Shown here one piece after another: positions 45,527-56,114 of a DNA stretch of 64,000 nt. The position numbers and the translations under genes were made by a program. Origin of the DNA: Rivularia sp. PCC 7116 (GTDB lineage: Bacteria > Cyanobacteriota > Cyanobacteriia > Cyanobacteriales > Nostocaceae); the NCBI RefSeq assembly GCF_000316665.1, contig NC_019678.1, positions 558,001 to 622,000 on the forward strand, read 5' to 3'. The stretch's first letter is position 1. Every line of letters starts with the position of its first letter. The notes below the pieces were generated by a model that made no database searches, was not told where the DNA came from, and worked only from the letters and a program-made list of their open reading frames with translations.

Positions 45527-47623
45527 TTATTCTGCAAATAATAGTTTCACTTCACGTCCGATTTCTACTTGATTAGGAATAGTTGCTTGAAAATCTCTCT
45601 GGCTATCAATTGTCTTTATTGTTTTAACACGCCATTGAGGCGGTATTGACATGCTAACTTTCTGTTCCAAATTCCATAATATGTAGACTTTGCGACCAGA
45701 AGATAGTAATAGTTCAACTGTAGCGGTTCCATCTTGTTTAGTTTCGGCTCTAACAACTTTAGCTCCATTGAGGAGGTTTGCAGCCATCCTAAAACCTTTA
45801 CCATTGTTCGTTAATTTACCGTATTTCCAGTCATATAGTTCAAATGGTGTCGGGTTGTTATCAAGGTTATAGTAGAAAATGCGTTCTACGCCACTTATCC
45901 AGGTTGATACCAAATGACGAAAAATACGATTACCATTTTCATCGTTAGCTTCACTAACTCCTGATTCTGTATTCCAAATAGGTAAATGCTGAAGATTGTA
46001 AGCATCTCTGAGAGAGCGTAATTGAGCAGCTACAGCACTACATCCATCAGTATCAACAGCTATACCTTGTGCTTGTTCGTTTCCAGGATAGCAATGAAAA
46101 GCAATTACATCTATATATTTGCCTCCACCATGATAGAAAAAACTATCGTAAAATTTTGCTGCATGAAGCATAGTTGCAGACGGAGCAACGATAGTGATAT
46201 TAGGATCGATAGATTTCAATATCTTATGAGCCGATTTAGTTAAAGCTACTACTTTTTCACCGTTTTGATAATCTTTATATCCAGGTCCAAATCGGATTTT
46301 ACCATTTTTTTTAACCCTAAACGGCATATCAATTTCATTCCATAATTGATAATACCTAACTCTACCTTTGTAATGATTACCTATAGTTTTTATCCAATTT
46401 TCCCAATTATTAAAATTATTGATTGTTAACCATCTGTTTGTTTTTTGCCAATTTTTTTCCCATGTCCATTTAGGTGGTGTACCTATAACCATCATGGGTT
46501 CTGCACCTTTACTATTTAAAAAATTAATTAACTTATCCCCAGCCATTCCTCCCCTAGGAACTGTATTAGTCCAAATATATTGTCCGGGTTTTTTCTCTAC
46601 AGCATTCCAACCGGAATATATACGAATTGAGTCTACAGGAAATCCTTTTTTTTCTGGCCATACACTCGCAGGTAATGAGGCTGAATTATAATTAAAAAAT
46701 CTTTTGTCAATTGATTTCTTTTTAAATACAAAATCAACATGACCTGAACTTTGTAATCTTACATCATCAATACACATTACACCAGCTTGACCGGGTTTTG
46801 TTTCATATTCAATCCTTAATGAGTAACTATCAGGTATATGAGTAGCCGCCGTAAAAGTAACCTTAGTCCATTTATCCGTGAGTTGATAGGATTTAATACC
46901 AACATAGCTGTAATAGGGATTTACTTGTTGTAAATACACTCTAGACTTTAAACCGGGTGTTCCTTTAAGCCATAAACTTCCCTGATAGAAACGCCCTCTA
47001 TTTGTAAACTTTAAAGTTTGAGAGATGCCAGATTTTTTAGCTTTCTCTTTTCCAGTTCTCTTTAAACAGATAGCTCTCTTGCCCGCAAAAGAGTCTTTAT
47101 AATCAATATTATTGCTACTTGAGTTAATTGCGCCCCAGTAAACAGCATTAGGGCGGTCATGTCTCACGCCATTGCGTTCAAAATCTCCATTCAGTACTAT
47201 ATTTTTTAAAAAAGGTATTTCAAGTTTTTGAGTACTATCTTTGTCGTTAACAGTATATTTTACTATGGCATTCTCTTGTTTATCTGAAGATGTAAGATAA
47301 GCTATAAATACACCTTCTTTATCATCAAATTGGGTCTTCGATATTTTACCCGCCGAGGTTGTTATTTGAATTTTTAGATCCTTATTTTTAGCTAGATGTA
47401 TTCCATTGTTATTTTTGAGTTTAATCGTTATTAATGCCTTTGAAATTCCGTCTGCCGGTAAATAGGGCCCGCGTTTACCGTGAAGATCATCTTTACAGCA
47501 TACACTAATTGGTACAGCATCGATTTCAAAATCTGATTTCTGAAAGTCTGGCTTAGCTATAGCTGTAGAGCAAGCACTTATTAAATTTAACAATATAAGA
47601 AATACAAAAAGTTTAATACTCAT
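45527..47623 (-). CDS. Glycoside hydrolase lipoprotein (clan GH-A, GH39/GH5-like)
   Basis: 698 aa. Lipoprotein signal with lipobox LISAC (Cys18). Residues 40-135 are an Ig-like domain, 143-293 a jelly-roll carbohydrate-binding module (VLNGDFERNG ... CIDDVRL). Residues about 300-600 are a TIM-barrel hydrolase: YYQLWNEIDMPF with acid/base Glu430, and IWNTESGVSE with nucleophile Glu553. A C-terminal beta domain follows. A surface enzyme that cuts a plant or EPS polysaccharide, perhaps trimming the cell's own polymer; substrate not known. Convergent with the lasso operon. Confidence 0.85.
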   Translation of the reverse strand: MSIKLFVFLILLNLISACSTAIAKPDFQKSDFEIDAVPISVCCKDDLHGKRGPYLPADGISKALITIKLKNNNGIHLAKNKDLKIQITTSAGKISKTQFDDKEGVFIAYLTSSDKQENAIVKYTVNDKDSTQKLEIPFLKNIVLNGDFERNGVRHDRPNAVYWGAINSSSNNIDYKDSFAGKRAICLKRTGKEKAKKSGISQTLKFTNRGRFYQGSLWLKGTPGLKSRVYLQQVNPYYSYVGIKSYQLTDKWTKVTFTAATHIPDSYSLRIEYETKPGQAGVMCIDDVRLQSSGHVDFVFKKKSIDKRFFNYNSASLPASVWPEKKGFPVDSIRIYSGWNAVEKKPGQYIWTNTVPRGGMAGDKLINFLNSKGAEPMMVIGTPPKWTWEKNWQKTNRWLTINNFNNWENWIKTIGNHYKGRVRYYQLWNEIDMPFRVKKNGKIRFGPGYKDYQNGEKVVALTKSAHKILKSIDPNITIVAPSATMLHAAKFYDSFFYHGGGKYIDVIAFHCYPGNEQAQGIAVDTDGCSAVAAQLRSLRDAYNLQHLPIWNTESGVSEANDENGNRIFRHLVSTWISGVERIFYYNLDNNPTPFELYDWKYGKLTNNGKGFRMAANLLNGAKVVRAETKQDGTATVELLLSSGRKVYILWNLEQKVSMSIPPQWRVKTIKTIDSQRDFQATIPNQVEIGREVKLLFAE

Positions 47624-48278
47624 TGATTTAAAAGATAAATTTGGGTTACAGATGAAATGAAATCATCATAATTTATGCAATCACAATGTTAGGGTAGGGT
47701 ATATAGCAAAGAAGATAACTCTAATTTCTATTTATAATAGCGTTTGAATAACGTCTTAGAAGTTTTTAGCTCCCTAAACAAGTATAGTTTCAAGCTGTTA
47801 GCGAAAATAGCTACTTTGTAGTCGGATATAGAATCTATAAAATGTTTCAAATTTGGTGACTTTATATTCTATACAAAGCAGATATAATCAATTACTGATT
47901 AAGCCAGATTCAATATTAAACGTCACCCTATGAGAAACTTTGGACGTATTTAATAAGCTTTTCAGTATAACGCACTACCATTGAGATGAGAAAATACTAT
48001 AAGTCCCAATTTTATATAATATTATGGCGACTTACAATTATCTTAAGTATTAGTTGTATATACATATATCTTACTCAAAAGGCGCTATTTAATTAAGCTT
48101 AGTGAAAAAACGACTATACTTAATAAATATAAAGAGAATGATATCCTAAAGTGGAAATGACATAGATTAATTTTTATTTTCTTCTATCAGCGAATTTGAT
48201 TGTTAAGAGTCTGGGGCATTTTACCGCATTTAAGCATGATTAATTTCAAATAAATCACCTAGACTTTTACTTATTACA
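47624..48278. other. Divergent intergenic region
   Basis: 655 bp between the glycosidase and the dioxygenase, AT-rich, no ORF or repeat that I can support. Carries both promoters. Confidence 0.4.
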
Positions 48279-49241
48279 ATGCCAATCAACAGCAAAAATA
48301 AAGACTCCTTGTTCTTCCAAGGTTTTAAACAAGAAATTTGTATAATATTGCATTCTTACTATAAAAAGGCATTTATTAATCCTTCATGGTTAATCATGTC
48401 TATTGCAGGACGCTTAAGCATTATTCGTGAGCTTGTCAAATTACTTTCCAAGAAAAATAAAGCTCAAAGATACAATTTAGCTGCTTCAGCTTTTGACCCT
48501 GTAAATATAGAATTTGCGGTAAAATCCTTACAGAAAGAAGGTTATTGGGAAGGAATCAAATTACCCAAACATATCCTTAAGCAGATTCTACAATTCACCA
48601 TGACCGGAGAGTGCTATGGTAACTCAAATCCTCGCCTTGGCTTCAAAATTTACCAGAAAAAACAGGCAGAGCAAAAGTCTCAGTTAGTTTTTAACAAGGC
48701 TGAATACTTTAATTCCAGTTCGAGATGCCCTATCATTCAAGAATTATCTACAGATCCATTACTTTTGGAGATAGCCAGACAATACTTGCAGACGAAGCCA
48801 GTATTTACCGGAAGTCGTCTTTGGTGGATATTTCCAGTAGATGATTCTTCATACGATCCCAGAAGAACAGTCAGCTATTTCCATTACGATTTAGATGATT
48901 ACAGTTGCGTAAGGTTCTTCTTCTATCTCACGGATGTTGACAGCAATAGCGGACCTCATATTTGTGTTCGTGGGAGTCATAGAAACAAAAAGCTCAATCA
49001 CGTACTTTCTCCCTTCAAACGTCGCACTGATGAAGACATAGCTGACTATTATGGTGAAGAGAATATCATTACAATCTCTGGAGAAGCTGGGTTTGGATTT
49101 GCAGAAGATACCATTGCTTATCACAAAGCGGCTCGTCCACTGACTAAAAGTAGGTTAATTTTACAACTACAATATGCAATCAAAGATTATGGAAATCATA
49201 ATGATTTTAAGGATGAGGCTTTGCTGAAGAATCTAGTTTAG
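48279..49241 (+). CDS. PhyH-like Fe(II)/2-oxoglutarate-dependent dioxygenase
   Basis: 320 aa. Jelly-roll dioxygenase core in the second half with the iron facial triad: His202 and Asp204 in FHYDLDD, distal His282 in AYHKAARP, and Arg292 (KSRLILQLQY) for 2-oxoglutarate. PHICVRGSHRNKK is the usual phytanoyl-CoA dioxygenase segment. It hydroxylates an unknown substrate. The ~100-residue N-terminal part is helical and unassigned. A strong terminator follows. Confidence 0.83.
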   Translation: MPINSKNKDSLFFQGFKQEICIILHSYYKKAFINPSWLIMSIAGRLSIIRELVKLLSKKNKAQRYNLAASAFDPVNIEFAVKSLQKEGYWEGIKLPKHILKQILQFTMTGECYGNSNPRLGFKIYQKKQAEQKSQLVFNKAEYFNSSSRCPIIQELSTDPLLLEIARQYLQTKPVFTGSRLWWIFPVDDSSYDPRRTVSYFHYDLDDYSCVRFFFYLTDVDSNSGPHICVRGSHRNKKLNHVLSPFKRRTDEDIADYYGEENIITISGEAGFGFAEDTIAYHKAARPLTKSRLILQLQYAIKDYGNHNDFKDEALLKNLV

Positions 49242-49260
49242 CCTACTTGCAGGATTATTA

Positions 49261-49289
49261 CAAAGCCTACCTCTCAGAGGTAGGCTTTG
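49261..49289. terminator. Bidirectional terminator with repeat-like stem
   Basis: A perfect 13-bp stem CAAAGCCTACCTC / GAGGTAGGCTTTG with a 3-base loop, then TTTG. It lies between the convergent dioxygenase and permease genes. The same AAGCCTACCT core forms a hairpin inside the element at 43906-44019. Confidence 0.78.
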
Positions 49290-49365
49290 TTTGTAATCAC
49301 ACCCTTCTAGAGTGTCGGGTACAATATTTGCTAAAGCATGTTCGATGCTCCCCAAACAGTATTAA

Positions 49366-51156
49366 CTATAAACCATATAAAATAATAATCAGTGGTGGAA
49401 CAATTAATGCCATTAATAAACTTAACGGCGCACCAACTCGGGCAAAATCAACGAATTTGTAACCACCAGGACTATAAACCATGGTATTAGTTTGATAGCC
49501 AATTGGTGTCATAAAACTACTAGAAGCTGCAAAAGTTACTACTAATATAAAAGCCATTGGATTGAAGCTGAGACTTTTAGCGACTTCTACAGCAACAGGT
49601 AGCAGCAATACAACAGAAGCATTATTAGAAAGAACTTCTGTGATAAAAATGGTCACGACATAAAACAAAGTTAATAGCCAATAACCAGAAAGATTTCCTC
49701 CGATTGCAACTAAATTTTGCGCTAACCATACAGTTGTCCCAGACTTATCCATTGCGATTCCCAAAGGAATTAACCCAGCTAATAGAAAGATAATATCCCA
49801 GCGTACCGCTTGATAGACTTCACCTGACTTGAGACAGCCAGTTACAACCATTAACAATACACCGATTAAAGCACTTACAACAATCGGCAGTATACCAAAA
49901 GCAGTGACTAAAACGACCCCCAAACCAATCGCTACAGCAATACCTGCTTTATCTCGTCGCAAAGTTTCTAAATCGCGATCGCCAATGAACAATAAATCTC
50001 TGCTCGTTTGAAGTCCTAAAAAACTTTCTTTTGGACCTTGCAGTAAAAGCACGTCACCGAAACGTAAGTTGACTTTACCAAGTCTGTCTCTAACCAATTC
50101 CTCTCCACGACGAATTGCCAAAACAGTAGCATTGTAGCGCTGTCTAAACCGGATATCTTTAAGAGTCGAGCCTATTAAATTGGAATTAGACAGAATTAAA
50201 ACTTCTGCAATACTTTCTTCTCCGGAACTAAGGTTTTGTTCCCAAGATTTGTCGTAAAACTGGATATGAGGCAAAAACTCTATCCCTTTTTCATCTTTTA
50301 CCTTAAGCAAACATTCTTTTCCACCCCTAACCATTAAAATATCTCCTACCTGTAAGAGTTTATCTGCTAAGGGTTGAGGAAAGTGGTTGTCGTTGCGGAT
50401 TATTTCCAACACGTCCAAATCAAATTTCCGTTGGAGTTTGCTTTGTCTTAAAGTTTGTCCAACTAAATTAGAACTTCGTGCAACAACTATTTCACTAACA
50501 TAATCTTTAAGGTCGTAATCTTGAGCGACTGTATCATTGTTTTTAATTTTACGATTGGGTAACAGTCGAGGTGCGATAAAAGTTAAATAGGCTAAACCAA
50601 TAGTGAAAACAATCAAACCTAATTCGGTAAATTGAAATAAACTAAAAGTTCCATAGCCCAATTTTTCAGACAAACCACTTGCTAACACATTCGTGGAAGT
50701 TCCAATTGTTGTCAGCATCCCCCCCAGAATTGTGACGAACGATAAAGGCATTAGTAGCTTAGATGGAGAAATTCTTTGTTTTTGACACCATTCTTCTACT
50801 ACTGGTAAAAATACAGCAACCACGGCAGTATTATTAATTAAAGCACTTATTGGACCTGTAATTATTCCAATAGCTAAAATTTGCTTCGTTGAATGCTTTC
50901 CTCCCCACTTTAGTAGCAAATCGTTTACAACCCCAATTGCTCCAGTCCGAGCAATTCCCGCACTTAGGATAAACATTGCCATTACAGTAATAGTTGCCGA
51001 ATTTCCAAAGCCAGAAATACCTTCTTCTGGAGTCACTAATCCTAAAGCCATCAACAATACCATTACTGCTATTGCTGTAATATCAACCGAAAACCATTCA
51101 CCAATAAAACTAATTAAAGTTAGAAAAACGATGACAAGAGTTAAAAATATACTCAT
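49366..51156 (-). CDS. SLC13/DASS family anion permease with TrkA-C domains
   Basis: 596 aa. About eleven to twelve membrane helices in two halves, with two TrkA-C (RCK_C) domains in the central loop (about 210-290 and 295-385: LRQSKLQRKFDLDVLEI, STLKDIRFRQRYNATVLAIRRG). The repeated hairpin motifs with SNNASVV (about 505-515) and NTAVVAVFLP (about 108-117) are SLC13 hallmarks. Members of this TrkA-C-bearing group are sulfate or dicarboxylate importers; next to cysC and sat, sulfate is the best guess. Confidence 0.87.
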   Translation of the reverse strand: MSIFLTLVIVFLTLISFIGEWFSVDITAIAVMVLLMALGLVTPEEGISGFGNSATITVMAMFILSAGIARTGAIGVVNDLLLKWGGKHSTKQILAIGIITGPISALINNTAVVAVFLPVVEEWCQKQRISPSKLLMPLSFVTILGGMLTTIGTSTNVLASGLSEKLGYGTFSLFQFTELGLIVFTIGLAYLTFIAPRLLPNRKIKNNDTVAQDYDLKDYVSEIVVARSSNLVGQTLRQSKLQRKFDLDVLEIIRNDNHFPQPLADKLLQVGDILMVRGGKECLLKVKDEKGIEFLPHIQFYDKSWEQNLSSGEESIAEVLILSNSNLIGSTLKDIRFRQRYNATVLAIRRGEELVRDRLGKVNLRFGDVLLLQGPKESFLGLQTSRDLLFIGDRDLETLRRDKAGIAVAIGLGVVLVTAFGILPIVVSALIGVLLMVVTGCLKSGEVYQAVRWDIIFLLAGLIPLGIAMDKSGTTVWLAQNLVAIGGNLSGYWLLTLFYVVTIFITEVLSNNASVVLLLPVAVEVAKSLSFNPMAFILVVTFAASSSFMTPIGYQTNTMVYSPGGYKFVDFARVGAPLSLLMALIVPPLIIILYGL

Positions 51157-52119
51157 ATTTAATTGTTTAAAATAGGGAAGCTACAGAATTGGAAGTAGAC
51201 GATACAAATTTCGAGTAACAAGTGATGAAAAGTAAAAGTAACAATTCCGTTTGGCTGAAAGCCTTACACTAATAAATACTAAATTACAACTAATAAAATC
51301 TCAGGTAACTTTACTCTAACAATGTGATTTTTCGGTTCAGAGAGTAGGAATAAATTTTTAGTTCAAGCAAAGTAACTCTTCAAAATTGAACTATCTTCTA
51401 CTTTAGAAAAAATCTATACGAGAATAAAAAATAGTTGTTCAATACGTATAACCATCATACATGATTTCTTATTAGCAACAATATTGATAATAATATATAA
51501 AAATAATCGCTTATTTCATCTAAATTCTATATAGAGAAAAAATAGATTAATTGTAAATAAAAATACTAACTTTAGCAAATATAGAAATATTAATCAGCAA
51601 AAGCTATTATTTTAAAGATTCCTTAAAGAAATAAATATACTATCTTTTTTTCCGGAATTAAAAATAAGCAGACGCTTTTAGCTATTTCTTTTTTTCCTTT
51701 ATCAAAAATATCCTAAACTAGAAAACTTTTGCTTATCAGTATTGTCCATATATATAGTTAATCCTTTTACATAATAGTTCCTTGCTTCATCAAAACTATA
51801 AAAAGTATTCCGTATTTATGAGTAGTCGTTAAACAAATTTGATGTTATACTTTTTGCAAATTTGTTTGCTACTTTTTTACTAAGTGAATCTACCCGGATA
51901 TACTTTGTTCCTACTAGAAGTAGAAGATTGTTACCAATTGAACGAACATAGATAAATGGAACGTTTAGGTTTGAGTTTACGGTTGTGCTGCATTAGAGAA
52001 TATCTGTATTCTAAATATCTTGTTAGCCAGAGTTATTCTCGATAAGCTTTGACTGTGAACTTGTACTTATAAGTCTGTGTTCTATTTTTTAAACTTCAAA
52101 TCATAGGAGAAAATTAATC
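51157..52119. other. Long divergent gap upstream of cysC
   Basis: 963 bp, strongly AT-rich, no ORF I would support and no repeat ends recognised. It carries the promoters of the permease and cysC; a 40-50-bp AT-only stretch near 51480-51560 stands out. Confidence 0.45.
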
Positions 52120-52674
52120 ATGAATCAGCGTGGTGTTACTGTATGGTTCACTGGCTTAAGCGGTGCTGGTAAAACTACTATTTCTAAAGCAGTTGCAGAA
52201 AAATTACGCTCCCAAGGATGTAAGTTAGAAATCTTGGATGGTGATATAGTACGTGAAAATCTAACCAAAGGGCTGGGTTTTAGTAAAGCGGATAGAGATG
52301 AAAATATTCGTCGTATTGGTTTTGTTTCCCATCTTTTGACTCGTAATGGTGTGATAGTTTTGGTATCTGCGATTTCTCCCTATAGAGAAATTCGAGAAGA
52401 AGTTAAGCAGAAAATAGGAGATTTTATCGAGGTTTATGTCAATGCTCCTTTAGCAGTGTGCGAAGAGAGAGATGTTAAGGGACTTTACAAACGCGCTCGT
52501 TCTGGAGAGATTAAAAACTTTACTGGAATTAGTGACCCTTACGAAGCACCCGTTAATCCTACCATTGAATGCCGTACCGACCTTGAGGAATTAGAAGAAA
52601 GCGTAGCAAAAATATTAAACAAACTTGAAGAACTAGGTTATTTGGATAAAGCAATAGAAATGCAAGCTGTTTAA
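52120..52674 (+). CDS. cysC: Adenylylsulfate kinase (APS kinase)
   Basis: 184 aa. Phosphorylates adenylylsulfate to PAPS, the sulfate donor of sulfotransferases. P-loop GLSGAGKTT (12-20), the [10 protein letters not shown] segment with [15 protein letters not shown] near residue 50-65, and the typical [19 protein letters not shown] lid. Good ribosome binding site (TAGGAGAAAATTA). Full length for the family, followed 107 bp on by sat. Confidence 0.96.
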   Translation: MNQRGVTVWFTGLSGAGKTTISKAVAEKLRSQGCKLEILDGDIVRENLTKGLGFSKADRDENIRRIGFVSHLLTRNGVIVLVSAISPYREIREEVKQKIGDFIEVYVNAPLAVCEERDVKGLYKRARSGEIKNFTGISDPYEAPVNPTIECRTDLEELEESVAKILNKLEELGYLDKAIEMQAV

Positions 52675-52781
52675 GCAATTCTTATTAAATAGTCTGAATT
52701 GATTTATTTTCCATGTTCTGCGACGAACATCGAAATTTGATTCGCTAGATTTTTCTTGAAATACACTATTATCTATAAAAT

Positions 52782-53969
52782 ATGCAAAGTCTAACCTTGG
52801 AGAATAATCAGGGCACTATTTGTGAAAATGCCCAGTTAGTTAATCGTATCGCTACTTCCGAGCAAAAAGCTGAATTTTTAGATAAAGCTGATTCTTTACC
52901 TCGAATCCAGTTAGATAAACGGGCTACTTCCGATTTAGAAATGATTGCTATTGGTGGCTTTAGTCCACTTCAAGGGTTTTTAGAACAAGCTGATTACGAG
53001 TCGGTAGTTGAAAATATGCGTTTGGCTAATGGTCAACCTTGGTCAATTCCCGTTACTCTATCAGTAACTGAAGAAATTGCAGCATCTTTAAAAGAAGGTA
53101 ATTTAGTTCGTTTGGATGACCCCAACGGACGTATGGTAGGTGTTTTACAGTTAACTCAAAAATATCGCTACGATAGAACTCGTGAAGCTGTAAAAGTTTA
53201 CCGTACTGATGAAGATAAGCACCCTGGTGTAAAAGTTGTATACGAACAGGGAGAAGTTAACCTTGCTGGTCCAGTATGGTTGTTACAGCGTGATGAGCAT
53301 CCTTTATTTCCCTCTTATCAAATCGACCCCGCAACTTCCCAAGCGATGTTTAGAGAAAGAGGTTGGAAAACAGTAGTTGGATTCCAAACTCGCAACCCAA
53401 TTCATCGCGCTCACGAATATATTATCAAGTGCGCTTTAGAAACCGTTGATGGCTTGTTTCTTCATCCTTTAGTTGGTGCAACAAAGAGCGACGATATCCC
53501 CGCAGATGTGCGGATGCGTTGTTATGAAATCATGGTGGAAAACTATTTCCCTAGCGATAGAGTAATGTTGGCAATTAACCCAGCAGCGATGCGTTATGCA
53601 GGTCCAAGAGAAGCCATTTTCCACGCTTTGGTACGTCGAAACTACGGCTGTACTCACTTTATTGTTGGTCGCGACCATGCTGGTGTTGGTGATTACTATG
53701 GTACCTACGACGCTCAACATATATTTGATGAGTTTCAGCCAGGGGAATTGGGTATTACACCGATGAAGTTTGAACATGCTTTTTTCTGTACCCGTACCCA
53801 GTCAATGGCTACAGCAAAGACTAGTCCAAGCACTAAAGAAGAGCGAATTCATTTATCGGGAACTAAAGTGCGTGGAATGTTGCGTAATGGTGAATTACCA
53901 CCACCTCAGTTTTCTCGTCCTGAAGTTGCTGCTGAATTAGTTAGAGCGATGCAACAAGGAAATACTTAA
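52782..53969 (+). CDS. sat: Sulfate adenylyltransferase (ATP sulfurylase)
   Basis: 395 aa. Makes APS from ATP and sulfate, the step before CysC. Active-site motifs: [12 protein letters not shown] (about 206-217) and [12 protein letters not shown] (about 291-302), with FYGDRRD-like variant regions normal for the single-chain type. Same strand as cysC, so a two-gene PAPS-synthesis unit, ending at a strong terminator at 54020-54056. Confidence 0.96.
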   Translation: MQSLTLENNQGTICENAQLVNRIATSEQKAEFLDKADSLPRIQLDKRATSDLEMIAIGGFSPLQGFLEQADYESVVENMRLANGQPWSIPVTLSVTEEIAASLKEGNLVRLDDPNGRMVGVLQLTQKYRYDRTREAVKVYRTDEDKHPGVKVVYEQGEVNLAGPVWLLQRDEHPLFPSYQIDPATSQAMFRERGWKTVVGFQTRNPIHRAHEYIIKCALETVDGLFLHPLVGATKSDDIPADVRMRCYEIMVENYFPSDRVMLAINPAAMRYAGPREAIFHALVRRNYGCTHFIVGRDHAGVGDYYGTYDAQHIFDEFQPGELGITPMKFEHAFFCTRTQSMATAKTSPSTKEERIHLSGTKVRGMLRNGELPPPQFSRPEVAAELVRAMQQGNT

Positions 53970-54019
53970 TTGGAAAATTAATTTCCTTTAAGTTAAGGCA
54001 GCCAATTTTTATTAACCAT

Positions 54020-54056
54020 AAATTTGGGTTTAAGCTTTACTTTAAACCCAAATTTT
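54020..54056 (+). terminator. Rho-independent terminator after sat
   Basis: A perfect 14-bp stem AAATTTGGGTTTAA / TTAAACCCAAATTT with an 8-base loop and following T. Closes the cysC-sat unit. Directly after it begins GCAGGACTTACGTAA (54057-54071), the shape of a common cyanobacterial repeat end; no second end was found. Confidence 0.82.
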
Positions 54057-54262
54057 GCAGGACTTACGTAATTGTCACAAGATTCTGGCTGGAGCCTTAC
54101 TACAAGTTGATTATTGCGTTAACAAGCAGTTAGTGTATAAGCACCCTACGAGCAAAATGTACCTGTTGGGTAAGTTCTCAATATATACCCTAATTAAATT
54201 AGGTTTGATTGTTTATTTCTCGCAATATAAATACACAAAAATCAAGGACAAGTAATTGAGTT

Positions 54263-55114
54263 ATGTCATCAACACCAGCAATTTCCGTTATGATGCCTAC
54301 ATATAATGTAGAAGATTATGTAGCCGATACAATTGATAGCGTATTGCAGCAGACTTTTACAGATTGGGAATTAATCATTGTAGATGACGGCAGCACTGAT
54401 GGAACTCCGCAAGTAATAGATAGGTATGCAGAAAAAGACTCGCGAATTAAAGTTTATCATTACGAACACGGCGGTCGTGGTGTAGCACGAAATAGATGTC
54501 TAAAACATTCGCGGGGTAAATATATTGCTATATGTGATAGTGATGATATTTCTTTCCCAGAAAGATTTGAAAAGCAAATTAGTTTTTTAGAGAATAATCT
54601 AGATATTGGTGTAGTTGGCGCTCAATTATGTTCATTTACTGAAAAGCCTATTTTAGACAAAACTAAAATTATTTCGTGGCCTACTAATAGTAACGCAGTA
54701 TACAATGACTTTCAAAAGAATAAAATGAAAATTTCAAATTGTGCTGCAATGATTCGTATGTCAATATTTAAAGAATATGGAGGTTATTGTGAAGAGCTTC
54801 ATCGTTCGCAAGACTATGAATTTTTTAAGCGAATCCTTAATAAAGGAATTAAGCTGACAAATTTACCTGAAGTACTAGTTTTTTATAGACAAGCTAATTA
54901 CGTGGCAAACTTTCGCCGTTACCAAGAAAGTGCGATGTATAAAAATTATGCCGATTACGTTGCTAACGGAGGTAGTCAAACTTTTAGTGAATTTTGTGAA
55001 AATTTTACAACTAAGCTATATAGGCAATTCATTAAATTAAAGTATTTAAGATTTATCCTGATTATGAATATGAGAAAAAGTTACCTAAAAGCAAAAATTA
55101 TTCTCAAGCAATAG
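54263..55114 (+). CDS. Family 2 glycosyltransferase
   Basis: 283 aa. GT-A fold with ISVMMPTYNVEDYVADTIDS, VDDGSTDGTPQVID, GVARNRCLKHSRGKYIAICDSDDISF (DxD-type CDSDD at about 92-96) and HRSQDYEFFKRIL. Cytoplasmic or membrane-associated transferase of EPS synthesis. It is the only rightward gene here and lies between the sulfate genes and the convergent sulfotransferase. Confidence 0.92.
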   Translation: MSSTPAISVMMPTYNVEDYVADTIDSVLQQTFTDWELIIVDDGSTDGTPQVIDRYAEKDSRIKVYHYEHGGRGVARNRCLKHSRGKYIAICDSDDISFPERFEKQISFLENNLDIGVVGAQLCSFTEKPILDKTKIISWPTNSNAVYNDFQKNKMKISNCAAMIRMSIFKEYGGYCEELHRSQDYEFFKRILNKGIKLTNLPEVLVFYRQANYVANFRRYQESAMYKNYADYVANGGSQTFSEFCENFTTKLYRQFIKLKYLRFILIMNMRKSYLKAKIILKQ

Positions 55115-55171
55115 CTTAAAATTTTTTAATTCCTTCTGCTGCTTAATTTTCCACATCGGATATTTCGACAA

Positions 55172-55205
55172 AGCTGAGTTAAACTATTTTAGCTTTAGCT
55201 CAGCT
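55172..55205. terminator. Possible hairpin terminator between convergent genes
   Basis: 12-base arms AGCTGAGTTAAA / TTTAGCTCAGCT with one mismatch and a 10-base loop. It lies between the GT2 gene and the sulfotransferase, which are convergent. No strong T run, so the call is weak. Confidence 0.4.
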
Positions 55206-55301
55206 GTACCAAATGATTAGTTATTTGTTTAAACTATCTTGTACTCAACCGAGAACCTTTAATTATTATGTTCTTTATAAGTCCTTAGATGATTAGGTTT
55301 A

Positions 55302-56114
55302 TTAATAATCATATCCAAGACTTTGAGCTATATCACGAGTAACATCCTCAATATATTGCTTATCCGCATCAGACAATTCTTTTCCACCAGTAGCTTTTCC
55401 CTGTCTAATAAACGAAGTTTTTTGATTTTGTAGCATAAAAGTAGAAGCATGGTTACTTTCAGAATTTTTCATATTTTCTTTTGAGCTTAACTTGATGGCT
55501 TCTGCAATCGTAGATTTATCAACTTCGATACCTAGTAAATCCATCAAACGATGTAATTCTTTGTGAGTATTATTCAAAATATCTTCAAAACGAAACAAAT
55601 TAATAATTTGCCCATCTTGAGTAACGTTAATCCAGGATTCAGTATGCTTGTTCCACACCTTTATTCCATATTCTTTATTGTGTATTAACTGAGATAATGT
55701 ATAACTTTCAGGAATCCGCTTGATTCTTTTTAGATGATAGAAATAAGATATCATTACATCTCTTGGGTCTCTGACTATTAAGATAACTCTTTGATAGAAA
55801 CGGTTATATGGAGAATGACTTTTGATAATTTTTGGAATTTCTGGATTTCCGAATATATCTCCATCGTGTAAATTAGTAAATCCTCCAGCTTGATAAATAT
55901 CTGGGATAAAATCATGCAGTGTGAAAAAATTCACATTTCGCTGGATTTTGTAATGAATTTTTAAAGTATTGGCCAGCATAAATCTTAGCCAGGTATTACC
56001 TGATTTCGCAAAAGAAACTAGAAAAATATCTTCCGCACAATGATTTTTAGCCAGTGAAAAACGATATTTTAGATGTCGAGGTATTTTTGTAAATTTCTTC
56101 AATGTATTATTCAC
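55302..56114 (-). CDS. PAPS-dependent sulfotransferase
   Basis: 270 aa. Sulfotransferase domain with the 5'-phosphosulfate loop FAKSGNTWLRF (35-45) and the 3'-phosphate motif RVILIVRDPRDVMISYFYH (Arg115, Ser123). Substrates of this family include sugars, lipids and small molecules. Next to CysC/Sat and at the end of a GT4/Wzy operon, sulfation of a polysaccharide is the likely role. Last gene of the leftward operon, 181 bp after the GT4 gene. Confidence 0.87.
   Translation of the reverse strand: MNNTLKKFTKIPRHLKYRFSLAKNHCAEDIFLVSFAKSGNTWLRFMLANTLKIHYKIQRNVNFFTLHDFIPDIYQAGGFTNLHDGDIFGNPEIPKIIKSHSPYNRFYQRVILIVRDPRDVMISYFYHLKRIKRIPESYTLSQLIHNKEYGIKVWNKHTESWINVTQDGQIINLFRFEDILNNTHKELHRLMDLLGIEVDKSTIAEAIKLSSKENMKNSESNHASTFMLQNQKTSFIRQGKATGGKELSDADKQYIEDVTRDIAQSLGYDY

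Noticed and set aside
54055-54255. 66-codon frame after the sat terminator
   Set aside because: Begins within the terminator and a repeat end; composition is not protein-like.
55302-56114. Sulfotransferase as a tailoring enzyme of the lasso peptide
   Set aside because: It is 10 kb from the cluster, on the opposite strand, and next to cysC/sat and EPS genes, which explain it better.
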